Positions 14,001 through 23,450 are shown, counted from the stretch's first letter. The stretch is 64,000 nt of DNA from Nectonema munidae (GCA_030549495.1 JAUIRK010000722.1:84585-148584); one strand, 5' to 3'. Notes: generated from the letters alone by a model not told the origin. Program-made: numbers and translations.

Positions 14001-17000
14001 TGATATTCAGAGATATTTTGAAAAGAGGCGTTTCTTTTAGTAATAGCGGGCGAATTAAATCAACTTTTTATTTTAGATGGCAAACGAAGCCTAAGATGAC
14101 AATTCATGGCGACATTTACTACGAGGTACACTTTTGCTTTCATACTACTTCAGCATGCGCGCCTGTACCAGCTAGGGAAGCCCAACTCGAAACCGAGCCA
14201 AATTGCACCATTCATAGATTTTATGAGAACCCGCAACGACCGCATTACAATCTTTTCCACAAACAGTCAATTTCTTGTCTTTTAGCTACATTTCTTCTTC
14301 CGCTGACTTATCTAATGAGGCTTTTTTTCGAGCACGGCTACTATACGCCATTCATTTGTGATGAGTGCATTTTGTGTTTAGGAGTCATATCCCATATTAT
14401 TCTTAATCTGTATTATCTTGAAAATTACAGTATAAAAATAAATTGTCTTCAAATTCATTTAAAGGTCTCAACAGATTTCCTATACTTACTTTTCCCTCTG
14501 GGCATTTTATTTTAAGGGGCGGGGGTGAAGTTGGTTAGATACTTGGCGTCGCTACACAAGGTCTCGGGTTCGATCCCGCATTAGGCCTTACTTGCTTTTT
14601 GTTCGCCCCAAGTTCTGAAATTGCACCTATTCCAAGAAAACACTCCAAAGTACCGTTACTTGTGTCCAACCAACTCACTAGCCAATATCTTATGTATCTT
14701 CCAAACTATCCAGGCAAAAAAAGTGGGAGTTATGTTTCGTAAATTAATTTTTTAAGCTGGTCTGAACTTTCGTTTCTTTTTTCTTGTATAAACCGATGCA
14801 TTTACCTATCCCCCAAATTATTCTATTCTTTTAATGCTTAAAGTTAGGAATTTGTCTCTTCTTAATACCGGATGATACCGAGATCACACACCATACTTTC
14901 ATTCATTTTCTTAATTCAAACGCAAACGTGATATTCTTCATGGCAGGGAAACGGATGCATTCAAAAGGTATTTAGTGTCATTTTGTTGATCTGCAAGTTT
15001 GTGACATGAATTGAATTTTACTTTTAAAATAAATTTATCAATATTTTATTCAATATCACATTTTCTTTGAAATTATTCACAGAAATATGTTTTCCAGAAC
15101 TAAGAAAGAGATTTTCACACATCAATATATTCACTCCCAAATAATTTTTATCTCGACTAATTAATTCGGAATCGCCAAAATGGGATCCTAGCATAAATGT
15201 TTAGAATGTATAAATTGGTAAGGGTGAGGATGGTGACACCTGCGCTGTTAATTGCCATCCTGAAAATAAGGTGAGCCCTTATTCTTCAAGAAATGTTTAT
15301 AAAGTAAGTCAAGCGTCTAAATAGCCATAAAGAGCAAAATTAGTCTTCCGAAACAAGTTTAGTTTAGACGACTGCAATTCTTTTCCTTCTCTAAATATTT
15401 ATATTTTTATTACTTGTAGAATTTTGATATTTAAACTCGTAATCCTTAAACTATTAAAATGGCTTAGTAAATTAAAATTAACCCATTTTTTATTACTTGC
15501 TTATTCAAACAAACTCATCTAAAATACTGTTGACATTAATTCCAAAATGAGGGTTTATTTCTGAAAATTGTGAAATCCTGTTCAATTTTCTGCCTCTTAA
15601 TTCAGAATCTTTTATTCTTTAGGGCAAAGAAAATGAGCTTAAGATGAAAGAAAAGAAGCCAGGAGATCTGTCAGATGCCTTGAGGGAAGCACTGGGAATG
15701 CCAACTGGAGAAGTTTGACTTGATTAATTTTAAAATACTCGTCGGTCATACGCAACCGAATGCATTCTTAGATAAGATTCAACTACGCACCAGGAATTAG
15801 ACAACTGCCCGATGGACCATATAAAAAGATTTTTGATATTTATACTTACACGGTACACATCTACCAGCTGTGCACTTTGTGCTCAAGAAATTAGGTACGA
15901 TATATAGAGGTGGGAGATTTTCTTAGTTGCATCCTAAATACAGTAAAATTCGGATATAGCGGATGTGAAAGGACTACAATATTTATAGGATATATTCGAA
16001 TTTAACATGCAAAGTACACCGATACATTTTTGTTATCGAATAATAATTCAAAAATACGTCAACTTATAAATTTATAACACGTTTAAGACTGAATAAAGTT
16101 TTTAATGTTACTTATCAAATATTTTAGATTTTTATAAATATTTATGTAGACGCAATTTATTTAAAAAATTCGGTAATAATAGATTGCCTTGATTTTAAAC
16201 AGATTGTTTTAAAACAAGCCTTTCAAACTTATCCGCCATTTGTAAAATTTCTTCGTGTTCTTGGCCAGGAAGAAAAAGTGTAAATCTTCTAATAGTCTAT
16301 CTATTGCATTAAGGACATCTAATCTAGTTGGAACAGAAAAAGATTCGATTTCTAAATCTGAGGTAGCTTCTAAATCATTTGAATGAGTACATTGATCAGA
16401 AATTGTTTCAATTATTTCTGCATCACTTAGCGTAGCTACAATACCATCTGTATCTTTATCAATGTTAATATAATCTTGCATTGTTGGAATGTCACAAAAT
16501 TTCTTTTCAAGTTGAGACCATACATTTTAAAACTCTTCTTGTTCATTATCAATATTTTCCAAATCTTCGTTTTCAAATATCAACAAAAAAAAACCTACAT
16601 TAGAATAACAATTTTGAACAGTTTTCTGCTTTACCATAGACCATGCCGGCTTTAATGCAATAAGAAGTTGGGTAAATCCCATTTTAAATTTAGATTTGCT
16701 TCAGCCGCTTCTAATCTACGTGTAGCTAAAATTTTTAATGATACCTGCATCAATTGATTTGGTAGTGAGCTATTTGTAAAAAAATATATCCGATATACAC
16801 AATATATTTTGTGTTATTTGAATTGAAAAAGTTGTCCGATATATTAAAAACCGGATCTGATATATGCAAATTTTTTTACACAAAAATATAAGAAAAAAAT
16901 TTGGACTAGAATATTTATCCGATATAACTGATTATCCAATATATCCTGTTTTTACTGTATATACTTATATTGGTGTAACTAGAAACAATTTTAGGATGAG

Positions 17001-20000
17001 CTAAATCTAAAATAACAATACAAAATACTTCTAATTTTATGCAAATATTTTCTAAGCTTCCCTAATCAAAGTGTGGAAATTTATAAAATTATTTCCAACG
17101 TGACATTTGGCGCTCGTATTTCCAAGTTAGTTTATGACACATTCTGCGCTCCAGTCTTTTTTTTCAACAGCTCAAGCACAACGCCCACTTTGGCCCTTTC
17201 CAAAGCCACCCGTATTTACTTGGCCTTAGACTGCCACAAAATTGAAGCCAACAAGAAAGTAAATGAGCTAGTGAAAGTCTCGTATGTGATAAGTTGGAAT
17301 GAAAAGGTTCATGTTTTAGAATCAACTGACTAAAAGTAAACTTAAGAATTTTTTCTATCTAACTAACTTTAAATGAACTAGCTGGTCGTTTCCAAACAAC
17401 GAACCCTAAAAGCCATTTTTCTAGATAATAACCCAGGAAGATTGTTTTGGCGGAGGTCGTGATCATTTAGGAAAAATCGTAGGGTATTATCGACGTCTTG
17501 TGTAAAAACAAGTGGTAAACATTTCTCACAAGAACAAGCTTCTTAAATTTACACTCAGATGAAAAATATGGAATTGTGGCGTCACTTAATAAAATTAAAG
17601 TATTCTGATTTTTTTAATTCCAAAATTGCGAAGAACTATTTTATCAACGAAAGATCTTTCATGTTTTTCAACTAATTATGATTTTTGTTCCAGGTTTGCA
17701 AATTCGAATCTTTATTTAGTACACCAGATTAATGATTTATTATCTAACTACAAATTGTAATTTGCTCAAATATCAAAAGAATCATTTGTAGTGAAGCATC
17801 CGTAAATATTTAAAATAATAAAGTTAGACAACGAGCATTTCAAAAAAGCTTAACTATTTATACATCTGAATATCGGTCACTTTGTGGCATGTCGACTGAG
17901 TTGTAAAAAATATCTGACTAAATGCCTTATCTAACGTGGCCTTGGTGCGCTGCGAGTTGAGAGAACGCCGCCCAAACTCTCGAATGAGTAACGAGAAGGC
18001 GGTGCTTGATGGAATAATAATCAAAGCTGCAGTACACACATAGCTCTAACCTACCTCTAACTTTGAGGCAAGTTAACTTCCTATAAAGTTGGTTTCCAGG
18101 CATCATTCTTACAAATCGCAGGCTGTATCCCAAGTAAAGGCCGCGCGTAAAGCACAATCGCGGAGACCAAGACCCAGGCACAACTGAAAACCTGCTCAAC
18201 TGTTTCGTTTTTAGAACGCGTACCGAGTTCCACCGCCTTGGCTGATCGCAATGCAGAGGTATGGACCGCCTCCTTCGTATCCGCACCTCAAGATCGCAGG
18301 ACTGAACGCGCCCATTCCCGACAACTGCATGTTCGGCTACCAGGCCGGCGGGTGGGGCAAACCTCCTGTAGACAGTTCAGGAAAGCCTCTGTATGGAGAC
18401 GTCTTCAATCAGGAGTCCAGCATCGACTTGAAGGTAACACGTTCACCACTTCGCTTTATTTTTCGATTCCACAGTCCACTTGAAAAAGTGATAAATCAAA
18501 AGAATCTATTTCCCGCTAGAAGGTCCGTATTGATTTAGAGCCCTTAGATCCCTTATTTATTGATAGAACAGGCAGATAAGAATAGAGAAAAGAAAATGGC
18601 CTTATTCAATAAATACTTCTCTAACCGATTTCAAAAATATGCCCACATACGTAATACCTTATTTTATATTTTATCGCGTGTTAAGTTCTCACTCAAGCCG
18701 TGAAGCGCTTTGAAGAAAAAGTTATTTAACAAAGTTCGTTCCTCTATATATTTTCTTTTTAAGACGCCCTCTGTAAAAATGTATTAACTTCTTGAATTAA
18801 AACTTTCTACTCGTTTCAGGCTGAGCAATGTCTTTTTTCGCGTTTGAGGTTTCATTTTATTAATGCGATAACGAAAAGTGAATAAAAATACTCACGTTGT
18901 CCTTTCTATTATAAATAAACTAGTATAGCAATTGGACCTCAAAGCATTCTGCTTTTGCTGCGATCAACTTGCTAACTTATGGCGTCTTCCACTAAGTCAG
19001 CTTCTGCAACTCATTTATTCCGTCGAGGTTTGCGCAATCGTGCATACATACATTTTTTGACTTATTTGTATTGATACGCGTCTGACACAAAAACATCTAG
19101 ACATACGCACGCACACACAAATACATACATAAGTACATATAGACATTAGACGACCATCCAATGAAATACTTAAATGTCAAAACAGCGGTGTGTGCTTTTA
19201 TTCAGTTGCTTTAATTACTCTAGCGACGTTTCCGTGCATTTATCTAGTTCCTACAAAAGATTTAATGAACATTTTTACAAACTTTAGCAGGCTGAAAAGT
19301 TCAATGAAGAAATTGAGACGGTCCCTTGGGGAGAGTTTGAAAGCGACTCCGAAGACGAGGAAGAAAGCAGCACCGATGAAGAGGAGATTGCTCAGGAAAT
19401 CGCCACCACCGGCCTTCTCACTCCGCAGACGTAGCCTCTTTGCTTCATTTGCGCGCGCTTCGCGTTCCGAATCACGAGAGCCAGTAGCCCCCGAAACGAG
19501 TGTCATGACGTGTTCTCATCGAGTCAACACAGTTCGCCCTGTTTGTCTCGGGGTACCTGAAAACGTTTAAAGGCTGCATGTGAAACAACGCTGTTTTCTG
19601 CGATTTAACTCATCAAAAGTTTACGTGTCTACTGAGATCTGAAGCTAAAAATGCCCGATTATAATGTATTGGTGTGGATTAGTTACTTCCCAGTTCGATG
19701 ATACTTTTAGATTAAATCGATTAGTTAATGACAGAATACTCATCAAAATTTTGAGATTATTAAATTAACCGCTTGTCCACGCGAGCTGACATTTCTGTAT
19801 TTCGTCCAGCCTAAATAATAATTCTAGAATGCAATTTTTTTAGTAAATGTAGAATAATTATTTTCTGAATTTAATATCGTCATTTTGACGCTTTGAGCAC
19901 TAACATTTATTTTAAATATATAATAAAAAATATGATTTCTCTCCGTGAATTTTCTTTTTGTATAATGAAGAAGTGATATAAAATTATTTGGAGGCAAATT

Positions 20001-23000
20001 AACCCCTGTAATATTGAAGATTGAATGACATACTATGATAGTTTAAATTTAAGACTAATTTAAAATGATTTATTTTTTTTATTCTATCAACTTTTTGTGT
20101 TTTATATTTCGCCACAAATAAAAAAGAAATCAATATACATAAGTTACTTTAATAAAAATTGTTTAAAAAATTTCTTTACGTTGCCTCCTTTGTTGTTATG
20201 TGACTTTGAGTAACTTCAACATATGTAAATAAAGAATTTTTAAAACAAATTAATGTGCACGACAATAAAATTCATAACATGAGCTTTAATTTGGTGTATC
20301 ACACGTTTAATTTGGTTGAGAAATGCGAAAGTTACAGATCTTAGAAGATTTGACGAATATTAAATATAAGCAACTAAAGTAGATTGAGTGCAGACAAAGT
20401 TGGCTTGGTTGCGAAAGCATGAGAAAATGAATATAGAGAAGAAAGCTCGTTAAAAATACATATTTTCCATTGCATTGAAATGCTTGAATTTTGCCGTCTA
20501 TCTTGTGTAAATAAAAGTCTCAATTGACAACGAAAATTATTTTTTTTCTAAATAAAACCTAGCTCAGTTTACTCGCCACATTCTAAATATTATTGCAATG
20601 TTTTTCAATTTGAAAAAAAATTCAAAGTTTTTCCCGCCCTTAGTTCGACTAAGATAGGAAATTAACATTGAAAAAAGTTAGCACATATGGCAAGTTTGGT
20701 TGTTTTTCAATGACCCCAAGAAAAGTTACAAGTGTTTAAAATTTTCCAACTTTGTATACTATATATAGTTGGCTAACGCTTCTCTGCATAGGAAATGCCT
20801 CCGAAGCTTTGCCAAGCTATCGATTAAAGTTGAAAAGGGAGAACATTTTGATCTTGAAATATATCTAGAAAAATAGGAGAAATATACAAAATACAGGAGA
20901 TTTTTTACTTAACATTTCGGACACCACGATGTCCTTAGTCATAAGAAATGTAAATAATGCAATGCAATGCAAACACATCATTTTATTCTCCTCTTGTGCC
21001 TACGGACATCGTGGTGTCCGAAATGTTAAATTAATAATTCTCCTGCTTTCTATATTCTCGTATTTTTTCTAGATATATAAAAGGACATTGAAAAAGGGAG
21101 TAGTCGATTAGTCCTAAAAATTATGCTGCTCTTTCAAGGTTAAAAGAATTGGCCAATTCGTGAGCAGTAGGCTACCTTCTAAAGAATTATAATTATTTTT
21201 TTTATAAAAGAAACATAATTCCTTAGAAAGTAGATAGGATTTATTTATTCCTTTCAAAAGAACCGTAATGAATCTCTTTAATTTTTTCAAGAGGCTTGGC
21301 CACACCCACTGGTATCGCGTCGACGCCATTCGGATTGGAGACCCCGGAGTCCATAGTGCTGCGCAAGAAGAAGAGCGAGGCAGACGTGGAAGGAACGGAG
21401 TCCAGTGTGGCTGTCGATCAACAACTCTACACTCTCATTCAAGAAAAGAGCGTGACCGGCCTTGGCAAGCAGGGTATCATGGCTTCTTCGCATGTGTACG
21501 ACCTACCCTCTGCCGTAAGCTCTCTTTTCTCGTACTCTCATCACGTCATCTCCTTGGCCCCTTCTTTCCAATTTTGTGTATATTCCCGCACAAATGTTTC
21601 AATCTGAAAATTGTTCCAATCAAAATTTGCGCATCGCAAATGTCACTCAAAAGAAGCGATCCTCAAAAATCGTGTACTTTTAGTAAAAAAGTAGTTTATT
21701 CTTTATCATGTGTACATTATTGCATTTTTTTGATATTTATTCGATTATAATTTTTTATGTGATTCTAAAAATAAAAATGTAAATGGAACAAACTTCTCTC
21801 TAAATTTTCGCGGTCCAAGACCTATGAACATTAAACCAATCACATATGCAGCTTGACAAATATGAATATACGAACTTGAGAAAATAAAGGAAGAATATTA
21901 ATAGCGACAAATGAACATTTTGTGATTAGCAAGAAAATGTAAAGGGTTAGGGATGGGTTTTCGATGTCTCTCTTTAAAGTTCTTTTGTTTTAGCAGAGCA
22001 AGAAAATGGCTCCAGGAATCTTGACTCCGATTGAGCCGAAATCGTCCTCCACAGGAGTGGACATCAGTCTGGCGCCGGAGGAGTTGGATCTGGACGCGGA
22101 CGTGATGGTCGCGAAGTATGAAGAGACTCTAAAAGCAGCTAAGCGCGGCGGCTCCTCTACCGCTAACGCCATTGTGCCTGGGCACAACAGCCACCGAGTG
22201 ATTGACGTACCGGACGATGAAGAGGACGACGTGGTGTTCGACAAAAGCGTCAACGCTTCCAAGGCGGTAACATTCTTTCGTAGTGATCTTCTTGGAGTTG
22301 GGGCCAGCACCGCCAAGCGCTCTCTCTTTCTTCATCAAGATAAAATCAAGGATTCTCTCTATTATGACTTATCTGAGATTTTTTTGCGGGGTGTAAGAGG
22401 AAACTCTTTTGTCATGATTGCAATCGATATAGGGAGGACAAGTAGATGCAGCATTAACTTGAGTTCATTAAGTAGTAGAAGTTGAGCATAATTCTTTTAA
22501 GCTTGAGAATAGCTTTCCGAATTGAGGCATTTATCGGTTACGTTTTGTCTTCAAAGTTGGGGACGTATTTTTGTTAGTCATCAAGATTAGAACAGCAAGA
22601 TTGGTGAATATGTCTTTTATATCGATGTTATGCTTTTGTAGTAGCCGTGTTAGTTGTTTGTGATTTAAGTTTTAAACTTTTTGATATTTGGTTAGAACTG
22701 AGAACTTGTTTGTCCAAAGCAGGGATCGGTAAAGTGGTCGATAACAGATCTTTAGGGGTCGATAAGATGGACAAACTTTCTAAATTGTGCTTTTTAGTAG
22801 TAATAAATCTCTCTTTTCTTTTAAAGCATAGCTTAGGACATTGTATAGTATAAGATATATGAAACATTTTTGGTTTGTATTTTTTCTCTCAATTGTTGGA
22901 CGTTGAAAACATTTCTTTGTGGGGTTGGGGTCGATGTGAAGACAAATGTTTTATGAAGGGGTCGATAGGTAGAAAAGTTTGCCAATCCCTGGTCTAAAGA

Positions 23001-23375
23001 CTCAAAACCCTTGAATTGAATACAACTCTATTGTTTCAAGAATGTTTTTATTTCTTAACAAAAAATGATACATTGGAATTCATCAAGTTTCTCAGTTCTT
23101 GACCAAAACAAACATAATAGTCTAATGTTGTGTCTCCAGTGCGCCCTTTCTTTTTCATCATCTAATCTAAGCTCTAAACCTTCAATACCTAACTTAATAC
23201 TAAGGATTCTTTTATTTGCTCACCACTGTCTTCTCAAAATGACTTATTTGAGATCTTTAAACATTATTATGTCCTATTTAAAATTTATTTTCTTCAGAAC
23301 AAAAGAAGGAAAGGATTTTCTGAAAAAGGTGGAGAAAGAGCAACATCTAAAAAATTCAAGGAGTTCAAGTTTTAA
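1972..23375 (+). CDS. SF3B2: Splicing factor 3B subunit 2 (SF3b145/SAP145), 14 exons, N-terminus outside the window
   Basis: SF3B2 is a scaffold subunit of SF3b in the U2 snRNP. It binds SF3B4 (SAP49) and contacts pre-mRNA around the branch site in the nucleus. Exons: 1972-2072, 4143-4375, 7337-7567, 7756-7932, 11413-11565, 11919-12071, 13047-13147, 14077-14125, 15623-15712, 18215-18433, 19291-19430, 21292-21514, 21997-22266, 23298-23375. All junctions keep phase and give 738 residues from the first visible exon. Visible family landmarks are KIPPVLEKALLLK, a lysine-rich tract, the DUF382 core (LSVAELKQLVKRPDVVEMHD, PVPRHWCFKRKYL, PKMGKIDIDYQKLHDAFF), the PSP domain (KPGDLSDALREALGMP, VPPPWLIAMQRYGPPPSYP), FGLETPESI.LRKKK, LAPEELDLD, and the C-terminus SKKFKEFKF. 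The human protein starts with a SAP domain that must lie upstream. Introns are filled with transposons. The gene converges with TBP. Confidence 0.97.
2725..2785 (+). repeat. hAT-type MITE terminus (single end)
   Basis: Starts cagtggttctcaacc, a very common hAT terminal sequence. The matching opposite end was not found, so this is a truncated or decayed copy. The rest of the intron 2073-4142 shows only this and the tRNA-like segment at 3292. Confidence 0.5.
3292..3365 (+). repeat. tRNA-like (pol III A/B box) segment, probable SINE head
   Basis: Contains gagctattggtagaagc, resembling a tRNA A box, followed 40 bases later by a near-perfect B box, ggttcgattcctgg. It cannot fold as a complete modern tRNA by inspection, and it is followed by unrelated AT-rich DNA, as expected for a decayed tRNA-derived SINE. 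Confidence 0.5.
4143..4375 (+). CDS. SF3B2: SF3B2 exon b (low-complexity linker)
   Basis: Acceptor after tttaatttag; donor gtaagc at 4376. Phase fits the exon ending at 2072 and the one starting at 7337. The translation is a Ser/Asn/Lys/Glu-rich linker (for example NESLDQGYVSVCEANKTPAS) in the place of the acidic, poorly conserved linker of the human protein. A second acceptor (caag, exon start 4155) has the same phase and could be used instead. Confidence 0.75.
4835..5070 (+). pseudogene. ZBED/hAT-like transposase fragment (BED finger region)
   Basis: The translation at 4890-5037 reads FLKPGKLKRHLEMKQSS followed by a VDDFRRRAERLHKSR stretch. This is the end of the BED zinc finger and the linker of ZBED5-like hAT transposases. 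The upstream cysteines are in another frame and nothing of the catalytic core follows, so this is a short decayed fragment inside an SF3B2 intron. Confidence 0.6.
5490..6010 (+). repeat. Dispersed repeat, copy 1 (second copy near 37.2-38.15 kb)
   Basis: Blocks such as cttctaaag...ttagaagact(c/t)attgg(t/c)aatacag at 5596-5645 recur at 37230-37280. The pattern ttagctacgaaat(g/a)ttacca followed by aatcatcttata recurs at 37793-37850. The order and spacing are similar and the strand is the same. The family is unknown, and the sequence may be part of a hAT/ZBED relic. Confidence 0.5.
6011..7336. other. SF3B2 intron sequence, nothing firmly identified
   Basis: A GC-richer patch at 6530-6650 and another at 6780-6880 stand out from AT-rich surroundings and may be old SINE or LINE 3' pieces. 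No motif allows a family name. Confidence 0.4.
7337..7567 (+). CDS. SF3B2: SF3B2 exon c (lysine-rich tract and IEYVPEK motif)
   Basis: Begins KKYRRKRKKKKKKSDNN, the counterpart of the human KEKNRKRRNRKKKKK tract, and ends IQIEYVPEKM...NYRHFLKIFNQFK, the counterpart of VEIEYVTEEPEIYEPN...FKRIFEAFK. The acceptor ggaaatag at 7336 keeps phase with exon b. The ATG at 7394 is internal. Donor gtaagg. Confidence 0.88.
7756..7932 (+). CDS. SF3B2: SF3B2 exon d
   Basis: 59 codons between acceptor cccatttttag and donor gttttat. Variable linker ending in a run of about nine glutamates and a threonine. Human SF3B2 has an acidic linker at the same place. The donor is weak (gttttat), but phase and position fit. 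Confidence 0.85.
8272..8452 (+). repeat. tRNA-derived SINE, copy 1
   Basis: Shares with 14515-14690 the string gttagatacttggc and a B-box-like gcttcgatccgcg (the other copy has gggttcgatcccgc). The similarity continues through Ttgttcg...attgcacct into a shared non-tRNA tail. Length is about 180 bp, as in tRNA-derived SINEs. It lies in an SF3B2 intron in the sense orientation. Confidence 0.75.
8628..10204 (-). mobile_element. hAT transposon, decayed, with 8-bp target duplication
   Basis: Left end taagagcgtagac and right end gtctacgcccctg are imperfect inverted copies. They are flanked by gtatgaac (8620-8627) and gaatgaac (10205-10212), an 8-bp duplication with one mismatch, the hallmark of hAT. 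On the minus strand 8908-9117 encodes the hAT C-terminal dimerisation region (PQVAVLVKLLLVCPVTS..CERIFFALTLKTWMRSTMS). Further pieces of the transposase, including a cysteine-rich stretch near 9500, are scattered in several frames. The element sits in the large intron between SF3B2 exons d and e. Confidence 0.82.
10410..11307 (-). mobile_element. Tc1/mariner-superfamily element, internally deleted
   Basis: Terminal sequences cagggtatcccacaaagtct (left) and, read inverted, tagtgtccacaaagtcttta (right) match imperfectly. The left end abuts TA. Between them, on the minus strand, is a transposase remnant. The element lies in the intron before SF3B2 exon e and is only ~0.9 kb, short for an autonomous copy. 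Confidence 0.85.
10545..11133 (-). pseudogene. Tc1/mariner-type transposase with in-frame internal deletions
   Basis: Translation starts at an ATG (11133-11131) as MITPQEKVQRVSWFIE and shifts frame near 11040. It then runs as a 158-residue frame with a helix-turn-helix region (GRPRISEEDIERVRQSF..SP.KSIR, STIHKVLHNNLRLHAYKIQ), a catalytic-region piece (CFSDEATFHVFGKHNKHNAR) and a C-terminal piece (YCLDVLRATNGAHIE). Relatives have roughly 150-180 residues between ENP..EHERDSP and the C-terminal piece, and those are missing here without breaking the frame. Without the later acidic residues of the DDE/D triad it cannot be active. Confidence 0.82.
11413..11565 (+). CDS. SF3B2: SF3B2 exon e (DUF382 start)
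   Basis: 51 codons; acceptor ttatttttgtag, donor gtaagg. Encodes KLSKKKWKKMNRLSVAEL, KQLVKRPDVVEMHDVTAQ and DPKLLISLK, nearly identical to human KLSKKKLRRMNRFTVAEL..., so the assignment is certain. Confidence 0.97.
11919..12071 (+). CDS. SF3B2: SF3B2 exon f (DUF382)
   Basis: 51 codons; acceptor ccttttcag, donor gtttcc. Encodes AVRNSVPVPRHWCFKRKYLA, KRGFEKPPFDLPDFIKKTGI and SEMRQTVSEK, matching the most conserved block of the family. Confidence 0.97.
12598..12665 (-). repeat. tRNA-like pol III box segment (SINE relic?)
   Basis: On the minus strand a B-box-like gagttcaagtctc follows an A-box-like region about 40 bases earlier. It is too degenerate for a tRNA gene, and a SINE head is the likeliest origin. 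Confidence 0.35.
13047..13147 (+). CDS. SF3B2: SF3B2 exon g
   Basis: Encodes EQAASLKTKMRQKIRPKMG and KIDIDYQKLHDAFF, almost identical to the human protein. Ends in a split Arg codon completed by exon h. Acceptor gattcag, donor gtaaag. Confidence 0.96.
14077..14125 (+). CDS. SF3B2: SF3B2 exon h (49-nt exon)
   Basis: Encodes (R)WQTKPKMTIHGDIYYE, matching human KWQTKPKLTIHGDLYYE. Acceptor ttttattttag, donor gtacac. The exon is very short but phase is kept on both sides. Confidence 0.96.
14515..14690 (+). repeat. tRNA-derived SINE, copy 2
   Basis: The better preserved copy of the family at 8272. It begins ggggcgggggtgaagttggt, then has a B box gggttcgatcccgc and a tail with ttgcacctattccaag. 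Each copy lies in an SF3B2 intron on the sense strand. The head looks tRNA-derived but is too diverged to name the parent tRNA. Confidence 0.78.
15623..15712 (+). CDS. SF3B2: SF3B2 exon i (PSP domain start)
   Basis: Encodes GKENELKMKEKKPGDLSDAL and REALGMPTGE, matching human GKEFETRLKEKKPGDLSDEL. The donor gtttga is weak but joins in frame to NAYRVPPPW in the next exon. Confidence 0.95.
15941..16957 (-). mobile_element. Tigger/pogo-type deletion derivative
   Basis: Ends cagtaaaattcggatata and, inverted, cagtaaaaacaggatata, directly flanked by TA on both sides (15939-40, 16958-59). This is the target choice of the Tc1/mariner superfamily. On the minus strand 16209-16600 encodes the C-terminal tail of a Tigger transposase (DGIVATLSDAEIIETI ... 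VPTRLDVLNAIDRLLEDL). The catalytic core is missing, so the 1,017-bp copy is non-autonomous. It lies in an SF3B2 intron. Confidence 0.83.
16958..18214. other. SF3B2 intron, nothing identified
   Basis: An 86-codon open frame at 17073-17333 has no recognisable motif or homology and is regarded as chance. Confidence 0.4.
18215..18433 (+). CDS. SF3B2: SF3B2 exon j (PSP domain)
   Basis: 73 codons; acceptor gtttttag, donor gtaaca. Encodes NAYRVPPPWLIAMQRYGPPP, SYPHLKIAGLNAPIPDNCMF and GYQAGGWGKPPVDSSGKPLY. This is the proline-rich PSP motif, which in this family binds spliceosomal partners. Confidence 0.97.
19291..19430 (+). CDS. SF3B2: SF3B2 exon k (acidic linker)
   Basis: Encodes AEKFNEEIETVPWGEFESDS then an acidic run (EDEEESSTDEEE) and TTGLLTPQ, like human EEEIDRTPWGELEPSDEESS...ETGFITP. 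The donor gtagcc lies inside an apparent TAG and splits the Thr codon completed by exon l. Confidence 0.94.
19431..20858. other. SF3B2 intron, nothing identified
   Basis: AT-rich sequence without supported features up to the hairpin element at 20859. A short purine/pyrimidine CA-ATAC simple repeat lies before exon k at about 19100-19140. Confidence 0.4.
20859..21079. repeat. Long-hairpin (foldback) element in an SF3B2 intron
   Basis: Two ~80-nt arms (20859-20938 and 21000-21079) are inverted copies. The inner 26 bases of the arms, ttaacatttcggacaccacg plus atgtcc, are perfect, and the outer part (atatatctagaaaaa...) is imperfect. The ~60-nt loop contains the tandem aatgcaatgcaatgc. It could be a foldback MITE. 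In the pre-mRNA it would form a long stem. Confidence 0.8.
21292..21514 (+). CDS. SF3B2: SF3B2 exon l
   Basis: Encodes (T)GLATPTGIASTPFGLETPE, SIVLRKKKSEADVEGTE, LYTLIQEKSVTGLGKQGIMA and SSHVYDLPSA, the counterpart of human GLITPGG..AGMETPELIELRKKK...MGSTHIYDMSTV. Acceptor ttttttcaag, donor gtaagc. Confidence 0.96.
21997..22266 (+). CDS. SF3B2: SF3B2 exon m, with a tandem NAGNAG acceptor
   Basis: Encodes SKKMAPGILTPIEPKSSSTG, VDISLAPEELDLDADVMVAK and YEETLKAAKR, like human SRKGPAPELQGVEVALAPEELELDPMAMTQKYEE. The acceptor reads ttttagcag, so splicing may start at 21994 (adding Gln) or 21997. The second half (DVPDDEEDDVVFDKSVNASK) is acidic and less conserved. Donor gtaaca. Confidence 0.95.
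22720..22991. mobile_element. hAT MITE with 8-bp target duplication
   Basis: Ends cagggatcggtaaa and, inverted, cagggattggcaaac are flanked by gtccaaag (22712-22719) and gtctaaag (22992-22999). The interior has the repeated ggggtcgata motif and no coding sequence. It sits in the last SF3B2 intron. Confidence 0.83.
23298..23375 (+). CDS. SF3B2: SF3B2 exon n (C-terminus and stop)
   Basis: Encodes NKRRKGFSEKGGERATSKKF and KEFKF then TAA. Human SF3B2 ends RKAQPQDSRGGSKKYKEFKF, so the end of the protein is exact. Acceptor ttttcttcag. Confidence 0.97.
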   Translation, partial: NKRRKGFSEKGGERATSKKFKEFKF

Positions 23376-23450
23376 TTCTCCCTTTCCTCAGTCTTTTGAA
23401 GAATCAATGGCGAAGAGATTTTCATTTTATTTACTTTATGATAAGCACTC

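Noticed and set aside
14000-14515. 171-codon open frame overlapping SF3B2 exon h
   Set aside because: Only the 49-nt stretch 14077-14125 matches SF3B2. The rest is intron read-through with no motif.
14515-14590. Functional tRNA gene
   Set aside because: Has A- and B-box-like sequences but no complete cloverleaf is apparent, and the shared tail with the copy at 8272 marks it as a SINE.
17073-17333. 86-codon open frame in an SF3B2 intron
   Set aside because: No recognisable domain, and intron context; treated as chance.
18238-18538. Two overlapping plus frames around SF3B2 exon j as separate genes
   Set aside because: One is the exon itself (MQRYGPPPSYP), the other its frame-shifted shadow.
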